A stretch of DNA of 58,356 bases from an uncultured Sphingosinicella sp. (GCF_902806315.1 NZ_CADCWD010000061.1:1-58356); one strand, 5' to 3'. Shown: positions 1-10,661, counted from the stretch's first letter. The notes: generated by a model from the letters alone, not told the origin. Numbers and translations: made by a program.

Positions 1-2
1 GG

Positions 3-1151
3 GTGCATGAGCTTGGCCGCAACAATGTCGACCCGACACCGGAGCAGCTTGGGCGCATGCGCGCGCTGGTGCGGCAGGCGATGGACGAAGGCGCAATGGG
101 TGTCGGTTCCTCGCTCGTCTACGTGCCGGCGGCCTATGCGGGCACGGACGAGCTGGTGGCGCTCGCGAGCGAGGCGGGCCGCTGCGGCGGCATGTATATC
201 AGCCACATTCGCAGCGAATCCTCGCGGCTGATCGAAGCGATCGACGAGCTGATCGACATCTCCCGCCGGTCGGGAGCGAGAGCGGAAGTCTATCATCTGA
301 AAGCCACGGGGCAGTCCAATTGGCCCAAGATGAGGGCGGCGATCGCAAGGATTGAAAGGGCGCGCGCGGCCGGGCTGCAGATCACGGCGGACATGTATCT
401 CTATACGGCTTCGGCAACAGGTCTGGACTCGAAACTCCCGGTGTGGATCCGCGAAGGCGGGCACGCGGCAATGATGGAGCGCCTGAAGCAGCCGCGGCTG
501 CGCGCCCGGGCAGCCGCCGAGATGCGCGCGCGGCGCCGCGGCTGGTCGATCATGCAGGTGACGGGCTTCAAAAATCCGGCGCTGGACATCTTTGCGGGCA
601 AGCGGCTGTCCGAGATCGCCCGAATGCGCGGCACCTCGCCCGAGACAGCGGCTCTGGAGCTGATCCTCGAGGATGACAGCCCGGTCGGCACGATCTTCCA
701 CCTCATGTCGGAAGACAATGTCAGACAGGGGGTGGTGCAGCCGTGGATGAGCTTCGGCTCCGATGCGGCGGCCGTCAGCGCGGAGCCTCCCTACACCGAC
801 AGCCCGACCCACCCGCGCGCCTACGGCAATTTCGCGCGGTTGCTCGGCCGCTATGTGCGCGAGGAGAAGCTGCTGAGCCTTGCCGAGGCGGTGCGTAAGC
901 TCACCTCGCTTCCGGCCGCGAACCTGAGGATTGCGGACCGGGGGCAGCTGAAGTCCGGCTTCTTCGCGGACATTGCTATCTTCGACCCAAAAACGATCGC
1001 AGATCGCGCGACGTTCGAGGATTCGCACCAATACGCGGTCGGCATGCGGCACGTGCTGGTGAACGGAGTGCCGGTGCTGAGGAACGGCGAGCATACGGGC
1101 GACAAGCCTGGCCGCGTGGTCCGCGGGCCGGGCTGGCAGCGTTGCAAGTGA
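3..1151 (+). CDS. N-acyl-D-amino-acid deacylase (amidohydrolase), 5' end missing
   Basis: C-terminal 382 residues of a D-aminoacylase / N-acyl-D-glutamate deacylase-type metal hydrolase, which removes the acyl group from N-acyl-D-amino acids. The reading frame is open to the window edge and the family is normally above 480 residues, so the GTG at position 3 is not the true start. Visible family motifs are YISHIR (metal-ligand His), VYHLK (second His) and FGSDA (catalytic Asp), followed by the C-terminal beta-sandwich segment (SGFFADIAIFDP). The stop codon abuts that of the convergent SleB-type gene with no gap. The exact acyl or amino-acid preference cannot be read from the sequence. Confidence 0.88.
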   Translation: MHELGRNNVDPTPEQLGRMRALVRQAMDEGAMGVGSSLVYVPAAYAGTDELVALASEAGRCGGMYISHIRSESSRLIEAIDELIDISRRSGARAEVYHLKATGQSNWPKMRAAIARIERARAAGLQITADMYLYTASATGLDSKLPVWIREGGHAAMMERLKQPRLRARAAAEMRARRRGWSIMQVTGFKNPALDIFAGKRLSEIARMRGTSPETAALELILEDDSPVGTIFHLMSEDNVRQGVVQPWMSFGSDAAAVSAEPPYTDSPTHPRAYGNFARLLGRYVREEKLLSLAEAVRKLTSLPAANLRIADRGQLKSGFFADIAIFDPKTIADRATFEDSHQYAVGMRHVLVNGVPVLRNGEHTGDKPGRVVRGPGWQRCK

Positions 1152-2192
1152 TTATTCGCTCGGCTGCTCGGGTGCGGGCTCCGGCGACGGGGTCGCCGAC
1201 GGCCGAGGCTTGATGGCGCCCGAATTGCGGTAGCGCTCGCGAATGGTGGACTGCGGCAGGCCCAGTTCGGTGAGCTTGACCTTGGGGAGATTGTCGGGCG
1301 GCGCGGTGACCATCGCCGACAATGCGTCGGCGGTGCTGGCCTCTGCGGCCGGCCGGATGATGTCGGAAAGCTTCATCGGCAGCTTCGTGACCGGAAGGGG
1401 CTCGGTCAGGGCCGCCTGCTTGGCGAGCGCTGCGACGCCCGGCTCCACGCCGGCATAACGCTGACGGAATGCGACGGGCTGACCCCAGGCGCCGCTCCAG
1501 CGATAGAAGATGTGGGCGCCGATCACGGCCGATTTGACCAAGCTCGACGCCCAGTAAGGAAGCACGGCCTGCGTGTGGTAATGAGTGGCATGGCCGACCG
1601 GGCCGTAGACTTTGCCCGCCAGTGCTTCGGCAGCGAAGCGGCGGGCGCGCGCCCAATTGGGTCCGCCGGCCGGAACCGCCAGCGAGCCGTCGCAGGTAAA
1701 GGTGAACTGACAGCCGGTGCGACGCTCCGAGCCTTGATAGACGACGCCGCAAACGGTGGAGGGATAAGTGGGGTGGCGGGAGCGGTTGAGCACGACCTGC
1801 GCGACGGCGCGCTGACCGTCCTCGCTCTCCGAACGGGCTTCGTAGTAGATCGCCTGGGCGAGGCAATCTAGCGAGCGGAGCTGGTCGATCGGCGTGCGGG
1901 CGCGGAATACGATCGAGGCGGCGCGAGGATTGGGCGTGGTGGAAAGCGGGATCGCGGCGTTGATCGCGATCGCCTCGACCGGCGCGACCGGCTTCAGCAG
2001 CAGCGGCTGGGGCGCGGGTGGCGGCGCCTTGGCTAGCTCCAGCGCGGCATCGGATGCGGTCGCGGGCCCGGCGAGATTCGCTTCGTCGGGAACGCAGGAG
2101 GCCGTCGCGACGACTGTCACCAGCCCAAGCAAGCAGAGGCTGTGCAGCTGGGGCCTGCCTGAGGCTTTGGAAATTTTCACCAACTCTCGCAT
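1152..2192 (-). CDS. SleB-type cell-wall hydrolase
   Basis: 346-residue exported protein with a Hydrolase_2/SleB domain (residues about 105-235), the family of spore-cortex and peptidoglycan hydrolases. Signature segments are LDCLAQAIYYEARSE, with the catalytic Glu, and AVAQVVLNR. A hydrophobic N-terminal segment ending near a Cys (about residues 15-32) suggests a signal peptide or lipoprotein. The tail is rich in Pro and Ser. The open frame reaches further upstream, but that stretch overlaps hisN and reads as antisense; the ATG at 2192 just before the signal sequence is preferred. Role inferred: cell-wall remodelling in the periplasm. Confidence 0.85.
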   Translation of the reverse strand: MRELVKISKASGRPQLHSLCLLGLVTVVATASCVPDEANLAGPATASDAALELAKAPPPAPQPLLLKPVAPVEAIAINAAIPLSTTPNPRAASIVFRARTPIDQLRSLDCLAQAIYYEARSESEDGQRAVAQVVLNRSRHPTYPSTVCGVVYQGSERRTGCQFTFTCDGSLAVPAGGPNWARARRFAAEALAGKVYGPVGHATHYHTQAVLPYWASSLVKSAVIGAHIFYRWSGAWGQPVAFRQRYAGVEPGVAALAKQAALTEPLPVTKLPMKLSDIIRPAAEASTADALSAMVTAPPDNLPKVKLTELGLPQSTIRERYRNSGAIKPRPSATPSPEPAPEQPSE

Positions 2193-2373
2193 GAACTGCC
2201 GACAATCCCGCTGTCTGGGCTGGGCGTAACGTCCTGTAGCCGCTTTGCTTCCGGCTGTGGACGGCGCTTTTGCACTTGTCCCAATAAGGCACAGACGCGA
2301 AAAATTCGTTGATACGCGCCGGGGATCAATTCTGGGATTCCAATGAGTCGGCGAGCCTGCGAAAGCGCCTGCA

Positions 2374-3162
2374 ATGACAGCCACTTCGTTCACCGATTTC
2401 GCCCTCGCGCTGGCGGATGCCGCGCGCGGCGTGACCATGTCCGCCAGCGTGAAGCTCACCGCCGAGGACAAGAATGGCGGCGGCGCGTTCGATCCCGTGA
2501 CCGAATCGGACCGCGGAGCCGAGCGGGCGATGCGGGCGCTGATCGAATATCGGCATCCCAATCATGGCATTCGCGGGGAGGAGTATCCGGAGCGGCGAGC
2601 GCGGGGGCGCTATGTGTGGAGCCTGGACCCGATCGACGGGACTCGCTCTTTCCTGTGCGGGTTGCCGAGCTGGACGACGCTGATCGCGCTGCTGGATGAG
2701 GGGAAGCCCGTGCTCGGTCTCATCGATGCGCCGCGGATGCGCGAACGGTTTCTGGGCACGCCCGGCGGCACGCGCCTGCTCAGCGACAAGGGCGAGGCGG
2801 CGCTCAAGACGAGTGGGTGCACGCGGCTGGACGAGGCGCGGTTCACGACCACCAATCCGTATCTGTTCGAAGGCGCGGAGAAGGAGGCATTTGAGACGCT
2901 GAGGGCGGGGGCGCGGCTGACGCTCTTTGGGCATGATGCGTACGGCTATGCCCGGGTCGCGGCCGGGACGGTGGATCTGGTCGCGGAATCCGGGCTGAAG
3001 CCACACGATTATAATGCGCTGATCCCGGTGGTGCGGGGCGCCGGCGGAGTAATCGGCAACTGGCGCGGCGAGGACGAGTTCAGCGCAGGGCAGGTTGTGG
3101 CGGCCGCGACGCAGGAGTTGTTCGACGAGGCGGTGGGAGTGCTGAAGGCTGCGGCAGTCTAG
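2374..3162 (+). CDS. hisN: Histidinol-phosphatase, inositol-monophosphatase family
   Basis: 262-residue Mg-dependent phosphatase of the inositol monophosphatase superfamily. Metal-site motifs are present: DPVTESDR near residue 40, GEE near 69 and DPIDGTRSF near 84-92. Members of this size next to his genes act as HisN, converting L-histidinol phosphate to L-histidinol. The context is persuasive: the gene converges on hisIE at 31 bp, and the operon's own HisB has no HAD phosphatase domain, so this is the natural candidate for the missing step. Specificity within the superfamily (inositol-, fructose-1,6- or histidinol-phosphate) remains an inference. Confidence 0.85.
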   Translation: MTATSFTDFALALADAARGVTMSASVKLTAEDKNGGGAFDPVTESDRGAERAMRALIEYRHPNHGIRGEEYPERRARGRYVWSLDPIDGTRSFLCGLPSWTTLIALLDEGKPVLGLIDAPRMRERFLGTPGGTRLLSDKGEAALKTSGCTRLDEARFTTTNPYLFEGAEKEAFETLRAGARLTLFGHDAYGYARVAAGTVDLVAESGLKPHDYNALIPVVRGAGGVIGNWRGEDEFSAGQVVAAATQELFDEAVGVLKAAAV

Positions 3163-3192
3163 CGCTCCGGGCCTTGCGGCTAGAGCTCGCGG

Positions 3193-3831
3193 TTATCGCG
3201 TGTCGTGCCGAGCGGCGAGTTCGGCGGCCACCTCGTCCCAGGTGAAGCCCCTCGCCTGCATCAGCACGGTGAGGTGATAAAGGAGGTCGGCGGTCTCGGA
3301 GACGCACTGCGCAGCGTCTCCCGTGGCTCCGGCTAGGGCGACTTCGACCCCTTCCTCGCCGATCTTCTGGGCGATGCGGATCGGACCCTCGGCAAGGAGC
3401 TTGGCCGTGTAGCTTTCTGACGCTCCGGCCGAGGCGCGCTGCTCGACGATCCCGGCGAGCTTGGCGAGCCAGCCGACGCCGCTTGGCCCCGCTTCCGAAA
3501 AGCAGCTTGTGGTGCCGAGATGGCAGGTCGGGCCCTCCGGCACCGCCTCAATCAAGAGCGCATCGCTGTCGCAATCGGAATGCACGGTGCGGACCGCCAG
3601 CCGATTGCCGCTGGTCTCGCCCTTCATCCAGAGCCGGCCCTTCGAGCGGCTGTGGAAGGTGACGAAGCCGCTCTCCAGCGTGCGCGCTAGCGCTTCGCGG
3701 TTCATATAGCCGAGCATCAGCACCTGCAGCGTGCGCGCGTCCTGGACGACGACCGGCAGCAGGCCGTCCATCTTGTCCCAGGAGAGGCTGTCCAGCTCCG
3801 CCGCGCTCAGCGGCGCATCTCGATCCCGCAT
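3193..3831 (-). CDS. hisIE: Bifunctional phosphoribosyl-AMP cyclohydrolase / phosphoribosyl-ATP pyrophosphatase
   Basis: 212-residue fusion carrying steps 2 and 3 of histidine synthesis. The N-terminal HisI domain (about 1-115) shows the zinc/active-site pattern VHSDCDSD and CHLGTTSCF. The C-terminal HisE domain (about 120-212) shows [16 protein letters not shown] and ETADLLYHL. The start codon lies 25 bp inside the end of hisF, and this is the last gene of the operon. Most alphaproteobacteria, as far as I know, keep hisI and hisE separate; the fused form is typical of enterobacteria and Bacteroidetes, which fits a transferred operon. Confidence 0.95.
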   Translation of the reverse strand: MRDRDAPLSAAELDSLSWDKMDGLLPVVVQDARTLQVLMLGYMNREALARTLESGFVTFHSRSKGRLWMKGETSGNRLAVRTVHSDCDSDALLIEAVPEGPTCHLGTTSCFSEAGPSGVGWLAKLAGIVEQRASAGASESYTAKLLAEGPIRIAQKIGEEGVEVALAGATGDAAQCVSETADLLYHLTVLMQARGFTWDEVAAELAARHDTR

Positions 3832-4574
3832 GTCGCGAGATACTCCTTGAGGTCAGGGATGGCGATCATGCGGTCGTGGAACACGGTCGCGGCGAGGGCG
3901 CCGCTTGCAGAGGCTTGCTCGAAGACGGTGCGGAAATGCTCAGGGGCGCCTGCGCCGCCCGAGGCGATGACCGGCACGGAGGCGGCCTCGGCCACAGCGG
4001 TCGTGTGGGGGACGTCATAGCCGGTGCGCACGCCGTCTTTCTTCATGCAGTTGAGGACCACCTCCCCTGCCCCGCGCTCCGTAGCCTCGCGCACCCAGTC
4101 GAGGGTGCGCAGACCAGTGTCGCGGGTCTTCTCCACGCTGCCGGTATATTGATGCACATAATAGTCGCCGTCGGCTTCGAAGCTGTCCACGCCGAGAACG
4201 ACGCACTGGCTGCCGAAGTCGCGCGCGAGTTCCTCGATCAGCTCCGGACGCTCGAGCGCGGGCGAGTTGATCGAGACCTTGTCGGCGCCATTGCCGAGGC
4301 AAGCGGCGGCGTGCTCGCGGGTGCGGACGCCTCCCGCTACGGCGAAGGGGATGTCGATCACTCGCGCGATGCGGCGGACCCAGCCGGTGTCGAGGCTGCG
4401 CCCCTCCGCGCTGGCGGTGATGTCGTAGAAGACGAGCTCGTCGGCGCCTTCGTCGCGGTAGCGCAGCGCATGCTCGACGATGTCGCCGATGTCGCGATGA
4501 TCGCGGAACTGGACGCCCTTCACCACGCGCCCGTCCTTCACGTCGAGACAGGGGATGATCCTACGCGCCGGCAT
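3807..4574 (-). CDS. hisF: Imidazole glycerol phosphate synthase, cyclase subunit
   Basis: 255-residue (beta/alpha)8 barrel that joins with HisH to make IGP and AICAR from PRFAR and ammonia. The N-terminus [16 protein letters not shown] contains the catalytic Asp of the first strand, and GVDS in mid-protein carries the second. The longest frame starts at 4631, but the ATG at 4574 gives the canonical N-terminus and overlaps the end of hisA by 14 bp, so it was chosen. The 3' end overlaps hisIE by 25 bp. Full length for the family. Confidence 0.95.
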   Translation of the reverse strand: MPARRIIPCLDVKDGRVVKGVQFRDHRDIGDIVEHALRYRDEGADELVFYDITASAEGRSLDTGWVRRIARVIDIPFAVAGGVRTREHAAACLGNGADKVSINSPALERPELIEELARDFGSQCVVLGVDSFEADGDYYVHQYTGSVEKTRDTGLRTLDWVREATERGAGEVVLNCMKKDGVRTGYDVPHTTAVAEAASVPVIASGGAGAPEHFRTVFEQASASGALAATVFHDRMIAIPDLKEYLATCGIEMRR

Positions 4575-5286
4575 CGATGGCTTGCTTGAGATCGATCCTT
4601 TGCTCCCAGAGCGCCTTGCCGACGATGGCACCGGCGGCGCGGGCGGCTTTCAAGTCGCGCAGGTCGTCGAGCGAGGAGACGCCGCCGGAGGCCTGCAGGC
4701 AGCAGCTCGGAAGGCGAGCGGCGACTTCGGCGATGAGTTCGGTGTTCGGGCCGGTCAGCATGCCGTCGCGGCCGATGTCGGTGACGAGGAGATGCTTCGC
4801 CTCGGGGTAGAAAGCGGCGACTTCCCAGAGGCTCTTGCCCGACAGCTCGGTCCAGCCGCGAGTCGCGACGATCGGGACGCCGTCCTCCAGCTTCACGTCG
4901 AGCGCGAGTGCCAGCTTCTCCCCGCCAAAGCTTTCGAAGAAGCCGCGCACCTTTTCGGGTTCGTAAGCGGCGAGGCTGCCGATGACGACGCGGTCGACGC
5001 CGGCATCGAAGACGCGGGTGAAATGATCGGCCTCGCGAAAGCCGCCGGCGACCTGGAGCTTCACCGAGACGGAGAGCGCGATGTCGACGATCATGCCGTG
5101 CTGGCGGGGGCAGCCGTCGCGCGCGCCGTCCAGATCCACGACATGCGCCCATTCGGCGCCCGCTTCCTCGAATGCGAGCACGGCTTCGGCCGGATCGAGC
5201 ATGTAGCCCGTCGCATCGTCGAAGCGGCCCTGCGCGAGCCGGACAGGGCGGCCGCCCATCAGGTCCATGGCGGGATAGATGATCAT
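4561..5286 (-). CDS. hisA: ProFAR isomerase
   Basis: 241-residue (beta/alpha)8 barrel isomerase of step 4, converting ProFAR to PRFAR. The N-terminus [17 protein letters not shown] carries the catalytic Asp of the HisA/HisF superfamily; the repeated half-barrel glycines ([18 protein letters not shown]) are visible. The ATG at 5286 overlaps the hisH stop codon (ATGA) and the gene overlaps hisF by 14 bp, so the three genes are probably translationally coupled. The second residue of the motif is Met (AMDL), as in many HisA proteins, where others have Ile. Confidence 0.94.
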   Translation of the reverse strand: MIIYPAMDLMGGRPVRLAQGRFDDATGYMLDPAEAVLAFEEAGAEWAHVVDLDGARDGCPRQHGMIVDIALSVSVKLQVAGGFREADHFTRVFDAGVDRVVIGSLAAYEPEKVRGFFESFGGEKLALALDVKLEDGVPIVATRGWTELSGKSLWEVAAFYPEAKHLLVTDIGRDGMLTGPNTELIAEVAARLPSCCLQASGGVSSLDDLRDLKAARAAGAIVGKALWEQRIDLKQAIDAGA

Positions 5287-5867
5287 AAGCCTGTAACGAA
5301 CTTTTCGAGGAAACGGGTCCCGGCAGGGCCGGAGCGTTCGGGGTGGAACTGCGCGCCAAGAAAGTTGCCGCGCGCCACGATCGCAGGGATCTCACGGCCG
5401 TAATCGGCCGAGGCGAGGACATGCGGGCCGGGATCGCAGGCGTAGCTGTGGGCGAAGTAGACGTAATCGCCGTCGGTGAGGCCGGGGACATCGCCGTGGA
5501 GGCTGAGCTTGCTCCAGCCCATGTGTGGGACCGGGCGTTCGCGGGTGGGCTCAAGGCGGCGGACTTCGCCGGGGATGATGCCGAGGCAGTCGGCGCCCTC
5601 CTCGTCCGATCGGTCGAAGAGGAGCTGCATGCCGAGACAGATGCCGAGCACCGGCTGCTTCAGCGCCTTGATCGGTTCGCGAAGGCCAAGCTCGTCGATG
5701 CGGCGCATCGCATAGCCGGCCGCACCGACGCCTGGAAGGACAACGCGGTCGGCGGACGCGATGGCCTCCGGATCGGCGGTCGTGATCATCTCCAGTCCCA
5801 GCCGCTCGAAGGCGATGGAGACGGACCCGATATTGCCGCAGCCGACATCGACGATGGCGAGCTTCAC
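5283..5867 (-). CDS. hisH: Imidazole glycerol phosphate synthase, glutamine amidotransferase subunit
   Basis: 194-residue class I glutamine amidotransferase that supplies ammonia to HisF. The nucleophile is Cys77 in LGICLGMQLLF; the His/Glu of the triad lie in FHPERSG near the C-terminus. The oxyanion-hole glycines are in LPGVGAAG. The start is GTG, in a GTGA overlap with the stop of the hisCB fusion. Length is normal for the family and all catalytic residues are present. Confidence 0.95.
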   Translation of the reverse strand: MKLAIVDVGCGNIGSVSIAFERLGLEMITTADPEAIASADRVVLPGVGAAGYAMRRIDELGLREPIKALKQPVLGICLGMQLLFDRSDEEGADCLGIIPGEVRRLEPTRERPVPHMGWSKLSLHGDVPGLTDGDYVYFAHSYACDPGPHVLASADYGREIPAIVARGNFLGAQFHPERSGPAGTRFLEKFVTGL

Positions 5868-7518
5868 AAGACCCCTTTGGTGCTGGGGAGCGCGTCGCCG
5901 TCGCGTTTCACCGCCTGGCGGAGCGCACGGCCGAAGGCCTTGAAGCAGGCTTCGGTCTTGTGATGATCGTTCTCCCCGGACACGCGAACGTGGATGGCGG
6001 CGCCGAGGCTGTCCGCGAAGGAGCGGAAGATATGGCGGGTCATCTCGGTCGGATAGGCGCCAATATGGGTCGCCTGGAAGTCGCCTTCGAAGACGCTGTA
6101 GGGGCGGCCCGACAGGTCGATGAGGACATGGGCTTCGGTCTCGTCCATCGGCAGCGAGAAGCCGAAGCGGCCGATGCCGCGGCGGTCACCGAGGGCCTTG
6201 CCGAGAGCGGAGCCGAAGGCGAGCGCGCAATCCTCGAGGCTGTGATGCGCGTCGATGTCGAGATCGCCTTCGCAGGCGAGGGTGAGGGCGAAGCCGCCAT
6301 GCGCGGCGACCTGATCGAACATGTGGTCGTAGAAGGAAATGCCCGTGTCGATCCGGCGCGGGGCATCGGCGTCGAGATCGATGGCGACTGCGATCTTTGT
6401 TTCCTTGGTGTCGCGGACGATCTCGCCGCGCCGGGCGGGACTTGTGCCGAGATCGACGCCGAACGCGGCGAGCGCGGCTTCATTCTCGGCATCGGTTCCG
6501 ATCGTGAGGCGGACGCCGCCCGGTGCGGCGTTGGGGCGGAAGCGGATGCGTATGCCGAGGCTCTGCATCTTGCGGGCGAGCGCTTCCGGTTCGTCCACCT
6601 CAAGGAAGAGGTAGTTCCCGCCCCCGTTGCGGACGGAATTGACGATCGGAGAGCCTTCGAGCAGCGGCGCGAGGCGGTCGCGGTCGGCCTTGATCTTCTC
6701 GATGCGCTGCCGGTGCACGGGACGGCGCGAAGCGGACAGCGTGGCGAGCGCCGCCTGGATGGAGAGCGTTGGCAGCGGATAAGGTGGGAGCGCGCGGGAA
6801 ATGAGGGCGATGAGTTCGGGCGTGCCGATCGCGCAGCCGACGCGCGCGCCGGCCAGCCCATAGGCTTTGGAGAGGGTGCGGAGGACTACGAGGTTCGGGC
6901 GACGCGCCGCTTCGGCGGCGAGGCTCTCCAGTTCGGAGAATTCGATATACGCCTCGTCTAGAACGATGATGGTCTCCAGGAGCCCGTCGGCCAGGCGGAG
7001 GATGTCCTTGGGCGCGACGGGATTGCCAGTGGGGTTGTTCGGCGAGCAGATGAAAGCGAGCTTCAGATCGGGCCGGCCACGCACTCCGTCTATGAACATC
7101 GCGGGTTCGAAGTCGAAATTGTTATCGAGCTTCGTCTCGATGACTTCCGCTCCCTGCAGGCGCGCATATTGGGCATAGGCCGAGAAGGTCGGCGTGCAGA
7201 TGGAAATCGCGTCGAGGCCCGGTCGGCAGAAGGTGCGGATCAGGATCTCGATGGCATCGTCGGCGCCGCGGGTGATGACGAGGCTTTCAGGCGCGACGCC
7301 GTAAAGCGCGGCCATGACGCGCCTCAGCTCGGCCGGCTGCGGCTCCGGATAGCGATTGACGTTCGCGGCGAGACTGCCGTCCACAAGCGGCGGGAACGGG
7401 TTCTCGTTGGCGTCGAGCTTGATCGCCGTCGAGGAGAAGCGCTCGTTTGCCTGGGCCGCGACGTCGACCGGCGGCAGCGCGAGGATTTCAGGCCGGGCGA
7501 GCCGTTCGAGAAGGCTCG

Positions 7519-7522
<4 letters not shown>
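5864..7522 (-). CDS. hisCB: HisC-HisB fusion: histidinol-phosphate aminotransferase / IGP dehydratase
   Basis: One uninterrupted 552-codon gene with two complete enzymes. Residues 1 to about 358 are a PLP-dependent histidinol-phosphate aminotransferase (LDANENP 37-43, SPNNPTG 160-166, Schiff-base Lys219 in TLSKAYG, the Arg-rich tail RIRFRP). Residues about 368-552 are an imidazoleglycerol-phosphate dehydratase with its two metal-binding His pairs (AHHSLED about 425-431 and NDHHKTEA about 518-525) and the ending LPSTKGVL. The linker is only about 10-12 residues (SPARRGEI), with no stop codon and no internal ATG. No HAD phosphatase domain lies between the halves. The gene catalyses steps 6 and 7 and overlaps hisD and hisH by 4 bp each. 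Confidence 0.93.
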
Positions 7523-8828
<1,306 letters not shown>

Positions 8829-8829
<1 letters not shown>

Positions 8830-9716
8830 CACATCATCATCTTTTCGATGGGAAGGACGAGGATGGCGGATGCGCCCGCGCCTTTCAGCTTCTGCAGCGT
8901 CTCCCAGAAGACCGATTCCTGGCAGACGGCGTGGACGGCGAAGTGACCGGGCCGGCCGACCAGCGGGATGATGGTGGGCGACTCCGCGCCCGGCAGGATG
9001 GCGGCGATCTCGTCCAGCGCCTCCTCCGGCGCGTTCAGCATTATATATTTGGACTCCTGCGTCGCCAGCACGCCGTCGATGCGGCTGAGGAGCCGGGTCG
9101 AGAGGTCGGCCTTATCCTCGGGAAGGGTCTTTCGCGTGCGGATCAGCACGGCTTCGCTTTCGAGCACCGTCTCGACAGGCCTCAGGCCATTGGCTTCGAG
9201 CGTGGCACCCGTCGAGACGAGGTCGCAGATGAAGGTCGCGATGCCGAGCCGCGGGGCGAGTTCGACGGCGCCATTCATCTTCACGACGGTGGCCGAGACG
9301 CCGTTGCGGTCGAGGAAATCCTGCAGGATGCAAGGGTAGGAGGTGGCGATGCGGGTGCCTTCCAAGCTCTGCGGACCCTCATATGCGAGCCGCTCGGGGG
9401 CCGCGATCTTGAGCGCGCAGCGGCCGAAGCCCAGCGCGGCAACCACTTCGAAGCGCGGTTCGGCCTCTCCGAGCGCGAATTCGTCGAGCACGTTGCGGCC
9501 GACAATGCCGAATTCGCAAACGCCGTCGCTGACAAACGTTGGAATGTCGTCATCGCGGACGAACATGAGGTCGATCGGGAAATTCTCGACGCGGGCGGTG
9601 AGGTCGTTCTTGCCGTTCTGGATGCGCAGGCCTGCGTCGCGGAGCAGCCCGCGACTGAAATCGGACAGGCGCCCGGACTTCTGGATTGCGAGGTGAAGGC
9701 GTCCTTCGGAGATCAT
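8829..9716 (-). CDS. hisG: ATP phosphoribosyltransferase, long form
   Basis: First enzyme of histidine synthesis, joining ATP and PRPP. The protein is 295 residues: a catalytic domain starting LHLAIQKSGRLSD, with ICDLVSTGATLEANGL at the PRPP loop, followed by a C-terminal ACT-like regulatory domain of about 75 residues ending in ILVLPIEKMM. This is the long, HisZ-independent, histidine-inhibited form known from E. coli, whereas many alphaproteobacteria use short HisG with HisZ. ATG 9716 overlaps the yerC stop (ATGA); the longer open frame upstream is antisense to nothing useful and lacks similarity. Regulation by histidine through the ACT domain is inferred from the family. Confidence 0.95.
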
Positions 9717-10039
9717 TCGCCGCCTCCCACGCGCTGGATCGCCTTGCGGTAAGCCTGGTGCGGCTCCTGGCGAAGGAAACGCGCGACGCGGACGATTGTC
9801 GTGGTGCTGACGCCGGTGGCGTCGTGGATCTCGCGATAGGAAAGCTTGCCCTCCTCCAGCAGCCGGGCAACGTGCCAGCGCTCTGCCAGCGTGCGAACTT
9901 CGGCGGGCGTGCACAGATCGGCGAGCAGGGCGGCCATTTCTTCGCGCGTGTCCGGCGTCAGCAATGCGACGCAAAGGTCTCGCGCCAGCTCCGCCGCGTC
10001 ACGGCTTGGTTCGATAGTGGTTCTGGTCGGTGCAATCAT
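9713..10039 (-). CDS. YerC/YecD-family TrpR-like DNA-binding protein
   Basis: 108-residue protein of the YerC/YecD group, related to the tryptophan repressor. Helical pattern CTPAEVRTLAERW (TrpR-like helices) and a helix-turn-helix around LSYREIHDATGVSTTTIVRVARFL. It is the first gene of the his operon and overlaps hisG by 4 bp, so it is co-transcribed with the pathway and may regulate it; that role is inference. ATG 10039 was chosen over a GTG at 10060 because it gives the usual family N-terminus. The ligand, if any, is unknown. Confidence 0.85.
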   Translation of the reverse strand: MIAPTRTTIEPSRDAAELARDLCVALLTPDTREEMAALLADLCTPAEVRTLAERWHVARLLEEGKLSYREIHDATGVSTTTIVRVARFLRQEPHQAYRKAIQRVGGGE

Positions 10040-10041
10040 TT

Positions 10042-10059
10042 TGTTACATCGTGCTAACA
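10042..10059. promoter_or_regulatory. Inverted repeat just upstream of yerC, possible operator
   Basis: Perfect 5-bp arms TGTTA and TAACA separated by 8 bp, lying 2-20 bp before the yerC start codon. The position is right for an operator on which a TrpR-like protein could repress its own operon. The arms are short, so chance occurrence is possible. Confidence 0.3.
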
Positions 10060-10393
10060 CAGTGAAACGGGCCGCTAACGCTTCGCAGCCGTTACCGCAA
10101 GCGATTCTTCACTCCGGCACTTTCGTCGTCCTCAACGACACGTTGGTCGCGCGACGGAGCGTTTGGCCGAACAAGCGTCGTGATCGTCGCAGAGCGGAGG
10201 CGCCGCCGCCGAAGCTCAGCTACTCCCAACTCATCGGCAGGTCGCTCAAGCTGAATGTTCCCCGGTCGGGGCGGCCTGCCGAGCCAAATCAGATTGCGAT
10301 GCGCGCCGGGGGCGACGTCGTTGCAACCGGCCGCTGAACTGGCTCTTCAGCGGCTGACCAGGCGGCGGGATGGGGGTCCCGCCGCCTTTTTTT
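10060..10393 (+). ncRNA. Candidate structured plus-strand transcript divergent from the his operon
   Basis: A 334-base stretch without a convincing coding region, ending in a strong rho-independent terminator that faces the plus direction. It contains several potential stems: AGTGAA/TTCACT near the 5' end, CGGCAGG/CCTGCCG enclosing CCCCGGTCGGGG (about 10230-10282), and GCCGCTGAA/TTCAGCGGC (10330-10354) next to the terminator. A terminator in this orientation has no other gene to serve. It shows no tmRNA tag frame, no RNase P or SRP core motif. A small regulatory RNA or a very short peptide gene are both possible. Confidence 0.35.
10361..10393 (+). terminator. Rho-independent terminator
   Basis: Perfect 10-bp stem GGCGGCGGGA/TCCCGCCGCC with a 6-base loop, followed directly by seven T. 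On the minus strand the stem is preceded by A and not followed by T, so it works for plus-strand transcription only. Confidence 0.85.
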
Positions 10394-10394
10394 G

Positions 10395-10568
10395 TCAGCC
10401 GGGATTGTTCGACCCGGTCCGGGATTCGGTCCGCTGCTTGTCGGAGCCCTTGGCTTTCTTCTCGCCCTGGATCGCCTCGCCGCTGACACCCTTCTCCCGC
10501 TCATGATCCTTGAGCGTGGGATTTCCGGCATTGTTGCTGCTCTTTCCGCCGCCGCTATTGTCGCGCAT
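10395..10568 (-). CDS. Small hydrophilic protein (57 aa), probable stress gene
   Basis: A short 57-residue frame starting MRDNSGGGKSSNN, rich in Gly, Ser, Asn, Lys and Glu and without hydrophobic segments. AGGAG lies 8 bases upstream of the ATG, and a GCAAC-N17-CGTT EcfG-like promoter lies about 27-52 bp upstream. Composition resembles the other small hydrophilic proteins at 15077 and 20008-20999, which sit behind similar promoters. No domain recognised; a disordered stress-protective protein is a guess. Confidence 0.6.
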   Translation of the reverse strand: MRDNSGGGKSSNNAGNPTLKDHEREKGVSGEAIQGEKKAKGSDKQRTESRTGSNNPG

Positions 10569-10594
10569 TCGTCATTCTCCTTCCGAGCCGGGCT

Positions 10595-10620
10595 AACGAA
10601 GCGCGGGCGAAAAGCGTTGC
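10595..10620 (-). promoter_or_regulatory. EcfG-type general-stress promoter (one mismatch)
   Basis: Reads GCAAC-N17-CGTT on the minus strand; the alphaproteobacterial general-stress sigma factor consensus is GGAAC-N16/17-CGTT. It ends 27 bp before the 57-codon gene, the same spacing as the perfect sites elsewhere in the window. Confidence 0.5.
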
Positions 10621-10661
10621 GCGGGTGGCGAAGCGATGAGGCCGAACCTATCTCGCTGGCG

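Noticed and set aside
10060-10393. tmRNA, RNase P RNA or SRP RNA in the structured region
   Set aside because: No ANDN-type tag frame, no GGTTCGA T-loop with CCA, no RNase P core motif and no SRP GGTCAGG/GGAAGCAGCC core.
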